From Mugil cephalus (taxonomy: Eukaryota > Chordata > Actinopteri > Mugiliformes > Mugilidae), in NCBI RefSeq assembly GCF_022458985.1, contig NC_061781.1:21477001-21541000 (forward strand): 64,000 nt of DNA, written 5' to 3'. The notes beneath the pieces were generated by a model. It did no database searches. It was not told the DNA's origin and was given only the letters and a program-made list of their open reading frames with translations. Positions 49,785 to 59,800 of the stretch are shown piece by piece. Each line of letters begins with the position of its first letter. Within the stretch, counting starts at the first letter, position 1. Both the position numbers and the translations under genes were made by a program.

Positions 49785-52700
49785 GAGAGGACAAAGAAAA
49801 AATTAGGTCAGATACAAAAAAAAATAGCAGCATCTTCACAACAATGACCGTGGACACGATGCTCCGATGCAGAGCCTCACATTTCCTAATGTGGACTTTA
49901 ATATAACCAGCGTTTGATGCCGGTTAATAATAATACAAACAGGATGATCCACCGATGAAATGAAAATGAAACAAAGCGATGTGTTAAAGCAAACATCTCG
50001 TTTGGCAGCCTTATATTGAGTAGACTGAATAGCTCGGTTACTCTACACACTCACTTGCCAGTTCATTAGGTACGCTAGTGACAATTAACATATTCTAATA
50101 AAACAGACTTGTGCTAAATCTGAGCTTCATGGAGGTTTTGTTATTCAGTATCTGTTTAAAAATAATGTTAAAATACATGGAGGCAGTGGTGTGCAGCACA
50201 CAATCGCATTGTGTTGCACTGATGCAAGTTTTTTATCATTTTAACAATCCCATTTTATTCAGTAACAGAAACTAATTTTACTTTTACGTCTAATATAACA
50301 GCACCACAAACTGTCATTAAAGGGGGATTTAGTGCAGTTGTTTCCACTAGTGGATCTAACGTTTTCAAACCGTCCAAATTAAAATCTTGAGATGTGATCT
50401 CAGTAAAGGTTTCGCCAGGTCAGCTACTCAATGTCGACGTCAGACTTAACAGCATGTGGATCTAATCTGGATGTTTCCTTTAACCTGAGGAGTTGCGTTG
50501 CAGCGCTGAGACTCACCTCCTTCCAAAACACACAGCTACACTGGCAGCACCAGTCTAAGTTAAGAAGCACGACTTACACACAAATAATTATACAACTTCT
50601 AATCTTATGTACTCATTTCTAATCCCCTTCTGTCTCTTCCGCTCACAGACGCTTTCAAAAAGCCACGTATATTAGCTCTGTATTGTAATCCCCCCAAAGC
50701 ATCTCATGTTTTCTACTCTAACTCTAACTCTAACTGTGCTTTAGGGAGTTTCAAGCTCAAGACGTCAGCGCAAACTAAGAAATGTAGTTTTCGTGGAAGC
50801 TGTCTAAAAACACGGAGAGGGAAATTAAACTACGTACATGTTAGATCTCGATACATTTATCACGAAACTTGAATAAATGAACAGCTTTCACACAGGGCTG
50901 GGCAGTAAACTGGTTCATACCGAATATATACCGGTGTATTTGATTATACAGCGTTCAGAAGACGCTGTTTCAGCCTGGACCATTTTCAATGTAGCGCTTC
51001 TAAACACACATGGTGCGACTGTGTCACTGTGAGACGTGGTGAAGATGGAAAGGAACGAAAAATGAAGCAGCAGAACGAGAAGAGACACGAAAATGTCCCC
51101 AGTTTTAGCTTTTTATGAGTGAGAAAAAAAATGTTGCACGCAGACTACGATTATTACAGCAGCCAGTTGCGCTGCTATTGACATTACAGACATAGCAGTT
51201 TAAATATGTTTAAATATGTCAAAATGACTGAAACTGTAATTGTCCCTGTTTATTTATTTCATCTTGATAACGTTTAATTTTTTTAAAATTTCAGAGCTAT
51301 ATAAATGTCCCCAGATTTCCACATCTGCAGTCAGCGTTAACACGAAGCCATGCAAACCTGTTTTACTACTAGTGTGGGATTATTCTACAATATTTACTCA
51401 TCATCACAAATAAATAGTCCATCCTTAGTCAATCTACTGCATTAATTCCTCTTTCAAACAGTAGAAAATGTTATGAACACGTGATTATGCATGAAAAAAC
51501 AAAATACTGTGATATATATATTTTTGGTCGTACCGCCCAGCCCCACTTTCACAGTTCAGCTCAGGCCATATTATTTATGCATCACCAGTTTAACACCCTC
51601 GATCCTTAGGCCCGTTTCATGAGGGTGTCGTCTGCACATATAGCGTGAACCAAAGTGCACAGCTTGAGCCATTTCAACCCACAAACGAAGCACCAGCCAT
51701 AAAACGCAACAAGTGTTTCACATCTACTGATAGCTCTTAACAGCTTCATAATAACTGTAACAAATGCTATAATTTCCTGTGCAGCGTGAAACATGTGCAG
51801 ACCTGCACTGACAATATATTGACCGACACAGAAGCCTTTTACACCAGATCTATGGTTATTCTTTAGATCTCGGCCGTGATTGTGTCCTTCCTGCACAGCC
51901 TGACGTGCACTTCCCCAGAAATGTAACTAAATGAGTGACAAGAGGAGAACTGGACAAAAAGCAAGAGTCTCGTGGCAACATTTTTAACAACACACATAGT
52001 CTCACACACGCGGACATTCACATTTTTGCATAACTTGCAACAGTAGTTTTGTGAAAATCTCTTTTACAGCTAAACACATTTGCATCAAACCTGAAAAATC
52101 TCTAAATAAATTGATACTGAATCAAATCAAGACCTAATAAGATGGAATCAACCGTTCTCAGAAAATCAGCAGCGATTCCAATCGTCACTGTATGACGTGC
52201 ACAGAGTAAGTCAACACAGCTGATTACCGAGGGACTGGTGTGTTAGCGTTGTAATTACAGGTCAATGCAGACACACCAGCGCACAAGTATAAATGCCAAC
52301 GTGTATGTAGCCCTTGCAGCAGTTTAAACAAACCCGTTTTCACCAGACGACTCACCAGTTCATCTCACGCTGCTCAATATGGAGCAGGATCGAACAAAGG
52401 AATTAAACCAGGTTCGACGTCATTAACGTGTCTTTAATTTCACAGCCCAATTTCGGAAATGCTTGATGTAGCAGTCGCGTACAAGTTACAGTGAAGGTGT
52501 GTCGCATCCAATGAGCCATGCGAAAGGCTTGTGCAAGGAATACTCTACAAGAGCACACGGAAATACAAGTGCTACAATGTTCACTATGGATGCAAATATC
52601 ACTGAATAGCCTACAAGACAAAGTCAGCACTTAAGCCTGTGTGAGCTCTATTTGAATGCTGTGTCCTCGACGTGGCCCAACACAATACACTGACAATTAT

Positions 52701-55497
52701 GACCGTATTGTAAATCAATTAGCCTTTCTTCCCACTGTTTAACACCTGGAAAAATATGCACCATCGCTTGAAGAGGAGTGTTCCTGTTCCTGTGTGGCTC
52801 AGCTATAAGTCGAATGATCAGAGTAGTTTGCACGTGACATCAACACAGACGCACAGTAAACAGAGGTCAATCCTACAGTTTATAGCTGCCAGAAGTCACA
52901 GTAACCTGATCTTTTCTCAGTATAAATTCCACGGTGTGATGACATGAATTGATTTTCCACTAACAAACCAAAGCAGAACACATTCATGAACACATATTTA
53001 GGCAGTAACAAACATAAACGTGTTGATTTTTCGAAGATCTTAAAGCTGCAGCAGCCGCGAAACAAAACTGAACTTTGAATGTTCACAAAGTCTTTCAAAC
53101 GCTGCTATCAAACACAAGCCTGCAAAGCAAACAGCAGCATGAGTCAATCATGCACGCAGGGTCAAGAAAAAGTTCGACACAGCTCATCCTGCAGAGGACA
53201 CCTGCAAAAGTAGAACGAGCACAGCGCTGAACGCTGACACGAGTCTTTTATTCACATTTAAATGGGAAATTCATCGATATTTGAGTGCATGAGAACTCTT
53301 GTTGGACAACATCGAGCACTCTGAGGCTCAAGTTTAAATCAATGATTACACAGTGCAAGTATCGTAAACATACGAGCCTTAACCCTGAGAGTAAACTGAG
53401 ATGAATCATAGTAAGAGAGAGCTCACCTGACACCTGTAAGACACATACAGAAATGTGTTTTGTGCAGGAAATAATAAAAGTTCAGTTAAAACAGTTTCAA
53501 TCTATAGTGCAACTTGCAGACGATCTTTTAAAACAAACATCCAGAAAATTAATCGGCATTTGAAAACCACGTTTACAGGGAATTTACTTCACATTTAATA
53601 ACAAACATGGAAAAAAAAAACAAAAAAAGACTGTGACCTTAACGCTTTAAAGCTATGACTTAAAGTGTAGCCCTTCATTGAAGACAGACACGTCTCTAGA
53701 TGTTGGGTAACCGCAGTGGTAGTGAAATACTGTGGTTACAGACCTTTGTGGTAAATGGATGTTGTATAACAAAACCTGCAGCTTTCATTGTAATTTTTTC
53801 TGATTAGACTGTTCATATGTGGCACAAACCTTCTACTTAAAGCTTTAATATCTAATTTCAGAGGCATGTATCTGAGGTATAACACCTGATAACCAGACCA
53901 GAGGGTCTGATTTGGGCCACGGGATGAATTTGCAAGTGCAAGAATTAGATTTTTCCAATAAAAATAGCTGCTATTCCAATGTTTCACACAGTTTTAGTAA
54001 GAAATGTGGACAACACTGTGACATAGAATATATATATACAGAAATTTAACTTAACTTTTTCATTACATGCTTTGTGATAGTGCAATTCATTAAATGTTAA
54101 CACTTTCATTGTGTATTTCTTTGCACTAAAACAAAGGGAAATGTTTGGAGCTGCTGTTTTATATCAGAATCAGAATCACTTTATTGATCCCGGGGGGAAA
54201 TTCCTTTAAATATAGGTTCATACACTATTGTGTTAACAGTCCAGGGTTTCTGCAGGTTTGAATAAGTGAAATTTAAGACTTAGGGGTTAAATTTCCTACA
54301 CCGAGTACAAAAAAAATAAGGAAAATCAGAGACCCGGAGTTACTTCCAAAATAACAAAACGTATTGTCATTCAAGAACAAGCTGGTTCAGGGTTTCATCG
54401 AGCACAAGGCCAAATGGCCCGGAGACGTTTGAGGTGACATTTCTTTCAATAAACTCTATTGTATGCAGATCACTTCCAGGTCTCATTTGTAGTTGTACTT
54501 CTGCGTACTTCTATTGGTTCATATTTCATAAAGAACAACCAATGCATTGAACAAAAAGCGAATGAAGCAGTAAACGGACGTCAAGATTTAACACTTGACT
54601 AAAAAAAATGTAATTTAAGACCTACAATGCAAAATAAGCTTGTATTTAAGGATTTATATTGGGATTATTTTATTTATTTATTTATTTTTAAGACTCCCTG
54701 TGGTCTTGAGATCAAACTGGACTGTATGTGTCCACTGAACTAAAAACGAGTTTGTCATCCCTGTCTTAGGGCAACAACGTAACTTCTGCACAACAAACCG
54801 AACCCTAATGCCAAACTGATTCCCATTCATATTCAGACTTCCCAGAATCTCTGTCTGCCGGCATACCCGGAGGAAGGCACTAAAAATGGAGCAGCCTGCG
54901 GTGTGAGATGAGGCAGGAATCATCTAACAACGTCGGCTCCTAAAATAACAACCCACCTAGCGAGCAGCCTTCAGACCCCGGAGGGATTTATGAATGGCGA
55001 ACTGACCCTGGCCACCCAACACCGTGCGGCCCACAATATGTACGAGCCGCTTAAGAAAGTGTGAAGAAAGTGTTGCTGTACAACAAAAAATGATATCCTT
55101 CTCCAAAACTGCAGCAACCAGCCCGTGACGTTACATCGTTAGCAGGGCCTGTTAAGTGACTGCAGCCACCTAGCTAGGAGATCTAGTTTCCCATGACAAC
55201 GCGTAGCACAGACAGTGTTGTAGTATGCACATAAGGAAAAAATAAATACAGCCATGGCGAGAATGAATAAAGACACCAATGGGCACATGCGAGCAGCGTT
55301 TCCAAGCTGACTGGTATAAGGTTGACAGCTCGCTTAGCTAAAAGGAGCTAATGCACACAGCTAGCAGGCTAACTGTCAGGACCAGAAAAAATAAAAGACT
55401 GAGCGTCTCATTATTTTTTTTTCCTCAAACACTCACATGTTACAATCGGCTTGTTTTCCATGGTATAGATGATTGGCTTTTCCTCTTGACACTCCAT
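31160..55497 (-). CDS. trappc10: Trafficking protein particle complex subunit 10
   Basis: Large subunit of TRAPPII, a Golgi-associated exchange complex for Rab GTPases in vesicle transport. I joined 23 exons with consistent phases: 55497-55437, 49747-49666, 48652-48517, 43643-43444, 43195-43000, 42879-42768, 42634-42387, 42170-42024, 41526-41412, 40785-40709, 40479-40388, 39982-39842, 39501-39392, 38663-38128, 38047-37906, 37059-36901, 36790-36561, 36260-36160, 35154-35031, 34727-34563, 34372-34192, 32608-32414, 31407-31160. The product is 1265 residues; human TRAPPC10 is about 1259. Family signatures include IIYTMENKPIVT near the start, YGRAPKMIHLEANFVQFKEE, KKKNKPNILPRSSIVDKIRS, WSFCEYFMVQEELAFVFEML, a helical middle, and a beta-rich C-terminal half with MPLFAGHLPFP and a terminal DDHIMEVNAT. 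Residues about 600-700 (exon 14) are Ser/Gly-rich and probably disordered. Intron 12 looks U12-type. Exon calls are firm; UTRs are undefined. Confidence 0.97.
32021..32402 (-). mobile_element. Tc1-like remnant in trappc10 intron 22 (copy g)
   Basis: Inverted copy with 'gtgaatttggaggccaggtc', 'ggtgggtgctacatgtctaa' and end phrase 'gttctaatgttttggctgac'. Its end lies about a dozen bases from the exon 22 donor. Confidence 0.75.
33410..33440 (+). mobile_element. Retroelement 3' tail in trappc10 intron 21
   Basis: 'atccctcgggataaataaag' is the typical 3' terminus of fish LINE or SINE copies. Only the tail is clear. Confidence 0.4.
33555..33800 (+). repeat. Dispersed 'CCTGAGACCCGAGC' repeat
   Basis: The opening 'taacctcctgagacccgagc' and 'ttgtcctcatatgtggacac' match a repeat I know from fish genomes but cannot classify. 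It lies in trappc10 intron 21. Confidence 0.4.
34732..34762. repeat. A21 plus (CA)n before trappc10 exon 20
   Basis: On the transcribed strand a (GT)n then T21 run ends four bases before exon 20, so it is the polypyrimidine tract of that acceptor. Confidence 0.93.
34905..34990 (+). repeat. Common fish dispersed repeat, 3' half
   Basis: 'ggctacctgtccaggtcgta' and 'aagctgggataggctccagc' are a copy of the widespread fish repeat whose other half is at 7755-7910. It lies in trappc10 intron 19. Confidence 0.65.
37176..37887 (-). mobile_element. hAT-like element in trappc10 intron 15 (copy 2)
   Basis: Inverted copy of the family at 2975-3585: starts 'cccctagagggtccgcagag' and ends 'cctacttaatctctccatca'. 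It extends to within about 18 bp of the exon 15 donor. Confidence 0.7.
39502..39841 (-). other. trappc10: trappc10 intron 12, U12-type (minor spliceosome)
   Basis: The exon 12/13 junction has no ordinary GT donor that keeps the frame. The only phase-correct junction uses GTATCCTTC as 5' splice site (39841 downwards), which matches the U12 consensus GTATCCTT at all eight core positions. Upstream of the CAG acceptor lies TTCCTTTAC, one base from the U12 branch consensus TTCCTTRAC. Its adenine (39515) is 14 nt from exon 13, within the short window usual for U12 introns. Joining here gives TEDYLRTSALL, which fits the family. If the intron is retained, translation adds 13 residues and stops. Confidence 0.85.
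40150..40296 (+). mobile_element. LINE reverse-transcriptase fragment, trappc10 intron 11
   Basis: Plus-strand translation LTLYKTLLEPHLHYC followed by FNTFISHLKKLEIL resembles the region after the catalytic motifs of fish non-LTR reverse transcriptases. It is short and opposite in sense to trappc10. Confidence 0.5.
41614..41770 (+). mobile_element. MITE-like repeat, 'TTTCCATTA' family (copy 2)
   Basis: Truncated copy in trappc10 intron 8 with 'ctgaaaaaacactgcatgag' and 'gtgcatctctaggagtaatg'. Confidence 0.55.
43985..44575 (-). mobile_element. hAT-like element with 8-bp duplication (copy 3)
   Basis: Lies in trappc10 intron 3. Flanked by CCATAAAG on both sides (43977-43984 and 44576-44583), the 8-bp target duplication expected of hAT elements. 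Inside, 'aatctctccatcagtttggg' and 'gacctgtcaatctaagcctc' are shared with copy 2. Confidence 0.8.
44584..47767. other. trappc10 intron 3, remainder
   Basis: No gene within. A poly-T run at 46214-46230 and a dispersed 'aggtgacgtcacgtagtcga' phrase near 45910 are the only features I can point to. Confidence 0.35.
47768..48145 (+). mobile_element. MITE-like repeat, 'TTTCCATTA' family (copy 3, best)
   Basis: Begins ACGTTTCCATTA and ends TAACGGAAACGC, inverted ends of about 12 bp. About 378 bp, non-coding, in trappc10 intron 3. Confidence 0.7.
49755..49782. repeat. A28 homopolymer (T28 before trappc10 exon 2)
   Basis: On the transcribed strand this is a 28-T run that forms the polypyrimidine tract of the exon 2 acceptor. 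Confidence 0.95.
50893..51545. mobile_element. hAT-like element with perfect 8-bp duplication
   Basis: Ends CAGGGCTGGGCAGTA and TACCGCCCAGCCCCA are inverted repeats. The flanks are CTTTCACA on both sides (50885-50892 and 51546-51553). About 653 bp, no transposase frame. Lies in trappc10 intron 1 and is a relative of the element at 15906-16597 by its ends. Confidence 0.85.
51554..54160. other. trappc10 intron 1, central part
   Basis: No gene or clear repeat recognised; short unrelated open frames only. Confidence 0.4.
54168..54215 (-). mobile_element. Retroelement 3' tail in trappc10 intron 1
   Basis: 'cagaatcactttattgatcc' then 'cggggggaaattcc' is the reverse complement of the usual fish LINE/SINE tail. 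The adjoining 'ccagggtttctgcaggttt' (from 54240) resembles the end of another dispersed repeat. Confidence 0.5.
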
Positions 55498-55599
55498 ATG
55501 TGTTAGCGGCGGCTCTCCATGAAAATGACATACAAACAGAGCTTTATTATTAGTAAGTGCTTATGTGTGCAGTTGTGTTGTATCGATGGGGCCCGTCTC

Positions 55600-55640
55600 C
55601 CCGCTGCACTTCCGGGAAGTGCGTAAGCGGTGCGTCATTA
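55600..55640. promoter_or_regulatory. Putative TATA-less trappc10 promoter with ETS palindrome
   Basis: About 110 nt upstream of the trappc10 start codon lies CACTTCCGGGAAGTG (55607-55621), two overlapping ETS/GABP-type sites in inverted orientation. It is followed by GTGCGTCATT at 55630-55639, which resembles a CRE/AP-1 half site. Paired ETS motifs in short GC-rich, TATA-less promoters are typical of housekeeping genes. The transcription start was not determined. Confidence 0.5.
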
Positions 55641-56359
55641 AAGGGCCAGGCTGTGCATTTTTTTGAAAAAAACAAAAACATTACAGGTGCGATATCATGT
55701 TTAATTTAGGTGCTTAAATTTAGGATAAATAATATATGCACATATAACTATTTAATTAAAAAAATGCAATTTAATTCTCCACAATTTTGGCTCCTGGTGG
55801 TGTTAAATGACACTAAATTGGTTGGACATAGAATATATTTCTTATTTGATGGTGTTTTTTTATTTTGGATCACAGATCGTAGGCTTTAAAGAGACATTTT
55901 AATGTAACTGACACACCCATTGACTATGGGGGGTAGAGGGGGTGGGGGCATTAATACAGTAGTGTAGAGAATAAAGGTAACAGTAGTTTGCATGTTCAAG
56001 ATTCACCATTTAAGATTATTTATTGTAATTTTTCACTGAGTACCTGTGCACACAGAGAAGAACAAAACACTATGATATAATATACAGCAAAGTATATCTG
56101 CAAAAGGAAATGTAATACAATGCAATTTACAGCCGGGAAGCTTTCACGTGTTTCTGGAGTATCTGAATCTTTCCATTAGGAAAAGATATATTTTGACATA
56201 GAAAATACAGAATAACTGTTGAATTACTTTCTACCTTTAGAAGTGTAAAAGGTGTTTTCAAATTCCTGAACTTTTAGCACGGCTTCCTGAAAACCAAGTT
56301 ACATTTATATCTGTAATATCCTAGAACAAAAGAATAAAGCTCTATTTTGATTTTCTTAT
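55640..56359. other. Gap between cnga4 3' end and trappc10
   Basis: AT-rich with no gene. It probably holds the end of the cnga4 transcript and the trappc10 upstream region. Confidence 0.4.
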
Positions 56360-56370
56360 TTTATTTTATT
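56360..56370 (-). terminator. Candidate cnga4 polyadenylation signals
   Basis: Two overlapping minus-strand AATAAA hexamers lie about 490 nt past the cnga4 stop, in an AT-rich stretch. Either could serve; this is only a motif match. Confidence 0.35.
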
Positions 56371-56856
56371 TTGTTGCATATCAGAGATATCAATAAAGCA
56401 TGTTACATATTGGTTTCTGTTGTCAAAACATTATACATATTCTTTGTTCATCCTGACAAGTCTGTGAAGAGAAAAGCTAAAATACTGAAAGTTTCAGAAT
56501 GAAACAAAAACCGACAAAACCTCATGTGACATTTGTAAATTAAATAAATTTGAAAAGCATCTGTTCTTCAACTTTGAACCCAGCGAATGTCTGTGATGAC
56601 TTTTATCAAATCAAAAAAACAACATGTAATTAAATAAATAACATCATCAGTTGCATTCTGTAGTTTCACACCTTTAGCTATCGATAGCAGGTTTATGTAT
56701 GTAAGGGATGCAATGCTGCCATCTTTAGGTACACACTTGTAATGCAGAAGATGTTAAGTGATGTTAATCGATTTTAAGTATAATACCAAGTTCACAGTAT
56801 TACTGATATAAATCATTCACATGCCCACAGACAAACATGCACATAACTTTTTTCAT

Positions 56857-59800
56857 TCATTTTTTCTGACTTTTATCTTTCTCTCCCATCCCATTTTTAT
56901 CTGAGTCTTTCTCAGACTTTTCTCTCCCCTCTTCACTTTTCTCTTCTTTCCCATTTTCAGATTCAATCTCAGCTCCGTCTCCTTTCCCCGGCCTGTCGTC
57001 TCCCTTCTCTCTGATTTTCTCTCCATCCTCTTCTATTTTCTTTTCCCGATTATCCGGGTCCTTCAGCCCAGATTTATCTCCCTCCACCATCCTTTCAATA
57101 TCCCCCTTTGTGCTTTTAGTGCTCTCACCATCTCCCTCTTTGGTCACATCATTACCGTCTTCTTCGTGTCCCTGTTTTTTTGCTTTTGTGCACGAACCGT
57201 CCTCTTCTTCTCCCTCTGCCTCTTCCCGCTCCCACCCAACCTCCCCTCCCACACCTTCCCCTCTTCCCCCTGCTCTTTCTCCTTCTCCTTCCCCGTCGTC
57301 TTCTGGCAGCTGATCCTCCAGCGCTGCCACCTCCAGCTCCAGCTGTTCCACCCTGGCCTGCATCTTGCAGTTGCTCGACTCCAATTCCACCATGAGCCGA
57401 GCCAGCTTTGTTTGCAGGGTCTCCAGGTCCCCCTCCAGCCTTTTTATCTTGGTTTCAACTTTCTCTGCCTCCTTCTCCTCCGCCTCCCCGCTCTCCTCCA
57501 GCATCCCCATTTTAGTGAGGATCTGTCGGCCCTTCTCCTCCAGGTGACGTTTGGCTGCAGGGAACTCGGAGAGCACATCTGTCAGGTCTTCTTTGGACAA
57601 GCTGAACAGGTCAGAGTAGCCAATGCTTCGGATGTTTGCAGTGCGACGATTTCCAGACTTGTTACCTAAAAGGAAAGATTTTTAAAGATAAAACATATTT
57701 TAAACCAACATTTTCTATTGCATTTTACTACATATTACTTAAATTTTATTTTAACTTTCTTTTGACTTCTTTTGACATTTTGCAACTTTTGGTTATGCTA
57801 TGCAGGATTTGTGCACAATTAAAAATGCAGATTTTGTGATTTACTCATTCACATAATGACTGGTGTATTGATTAGGATGATATATCACGGATATAACTGG
57901 AGAATCTAACTGTTTTTAGATCAAATTTTTATAGAATTGCAGTTCCTGTCACACCGTGGTGAGGGTGTCTTGTCTTGGGGTTGTTTTGTCCTGTCATTTC
58001 CTGTTTTATTTTGAAAAGTAACTCTCCTCTTGTTTCAGGTCACTTGCCCTTCCTCATGTGTCACCAGTCTGATTGTCTTCCCTGATTCCTGATTGTGTCC
58101 ACCTGTCCCCTATTTCCCTCCATGTGTTTAAGTAGTCTGTGTTCCCCTTGTCTCGTGCCAGAGTGTTATCGTCTTCAACCTGTTCTCGTGCTTTGCTTCA
58201 TGTCTTCAACCAAAGAAGTTTCAAGTAAGCCTGTGAATCCTCTCGAAGAGAGAGTTTTTGTTTGTTTAGTCTTTTCTTAGTTAAATCCTTAGTCCTGAGG
58301 TTTTCCTCCGTTCGGAGTGTTTTGTGTTATTTTTTGATTTGTTACTTTGATTTGAGTTTCCTCCTTCTGGAGAGTTTTTTGTTTTCACTGGTCAGATTAG
58401 CGTCTAGGTTTTTTTTGTGGCCATTTGTTTGTCCCTCTGTGAGGGATCTCTGAGGAATCCAAATAAAGCCTTTTTGTCATCTCTGCATTCTGAGTCCTGA
58501 GTCCTGCTTTGAGTCTCGGCCTGACAGTTCCAAAAAGATGATTGTCTCTGATAAGCTGATTAACGTTAAGCATTTCAAGCACATATAATTGTTTGGGCTC
58601 ATAAATGCAGATGTGTAGGGATCTGCAGGATCATGGAGATTCATGCAAGCACATGGAACAAAAGTTTTGCTGGCATGCATCAGTATCCGACTGTTCTAAA
58701 GTCTGCTCTCTAACACTATAAGCCAGAGGTCTTCAACATTTTTCAGGCCAAGGACCCCAAACTGATGGAGAGATTAAATAGGGACCCCCTACCTACTATA
58801 TGTGTTCTATATTAAACTTGACCTAGTGCTATTTATAAATATACATTATAATAATCATTTTGCATTCAGTATTAAGCTATCCCTTATTCCTTTACTAAAA
58901 TATGTTGGATTCATGTTAAGAAATTTAAATTTGTGAAGGAAAATTAAAAAACATTATATATAAAAAAAAATGTCTAATCAACCAAAGATACCCTGCAGAC
59001 CCTCCCACTCTTGAAAATACTTGGAACATTATTCCTGACTTTTGGATTTGTAAAATAAACGCAGAGCAGGATGCAACTGTATTAAGAAATGTTATAAGAT
59101 TATATGCAATATTTGAATTACCTTTGATGTTCAGGATACTAATTTCCCCAAAGAAAGTCCCATCACTCAGGACGGCAAATTCTGTGACCCCATCATCTGC
59201 CACCACTGCCAGTTTTCCCTCTCTGATGATGTACATTTCATGACCCACGTCTCCTTTCCTGCAGACGTACTCACCCGGACTGAACACCTGCAAGACAAGA
59301 GGGACATCAAAATTTGAGGGTGTTCTACCTATCTGATGCAAAATGGATTCAAGTCATACGTTTTTCATCGTGATCCAGGAAGCCAACTCTATAATACCAG
59401 TATGAACATCTAGTTTTTTTGGTGAAAGTTAGAACAGATGCCACCATATACTGTGGGTAGTGTAGGACCGAGGGCACTTAAAAACACTTCACATTGACAT
59501 GATGTGACCACACTGACCTGAGGTGTAAGTTTAAGAACCAGCTCAGCCAGCAGACTTTTCTCACAGCTCTGGAAGATGGTGACTTTGGACAGCGTGGAGA
59601 GGTGAACGCTGACAGCAATCTCCGTCCTCATGTGCACAGGCAGCTGCTCTAGGATTTCGTTCTCTCGCATGATCTTCTTGTTGATGTGAAGATGCTGGTA
59701 CCAGTTGTCGATGCGCTGTCGAAGCTCTTTGCTGATGTGGTGGCTACGCAGGTATGCCTTTACCTGACAAGAGGAAAAGAAGAAGATTAGTAGAAAACTT

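Noticed and set aside
57166..57669. Plus-strand frames of up to 167 codons
   Set aside because: Antisense shadows of cnga4 exon 7 in a purine/pyrimidine-biased tract.
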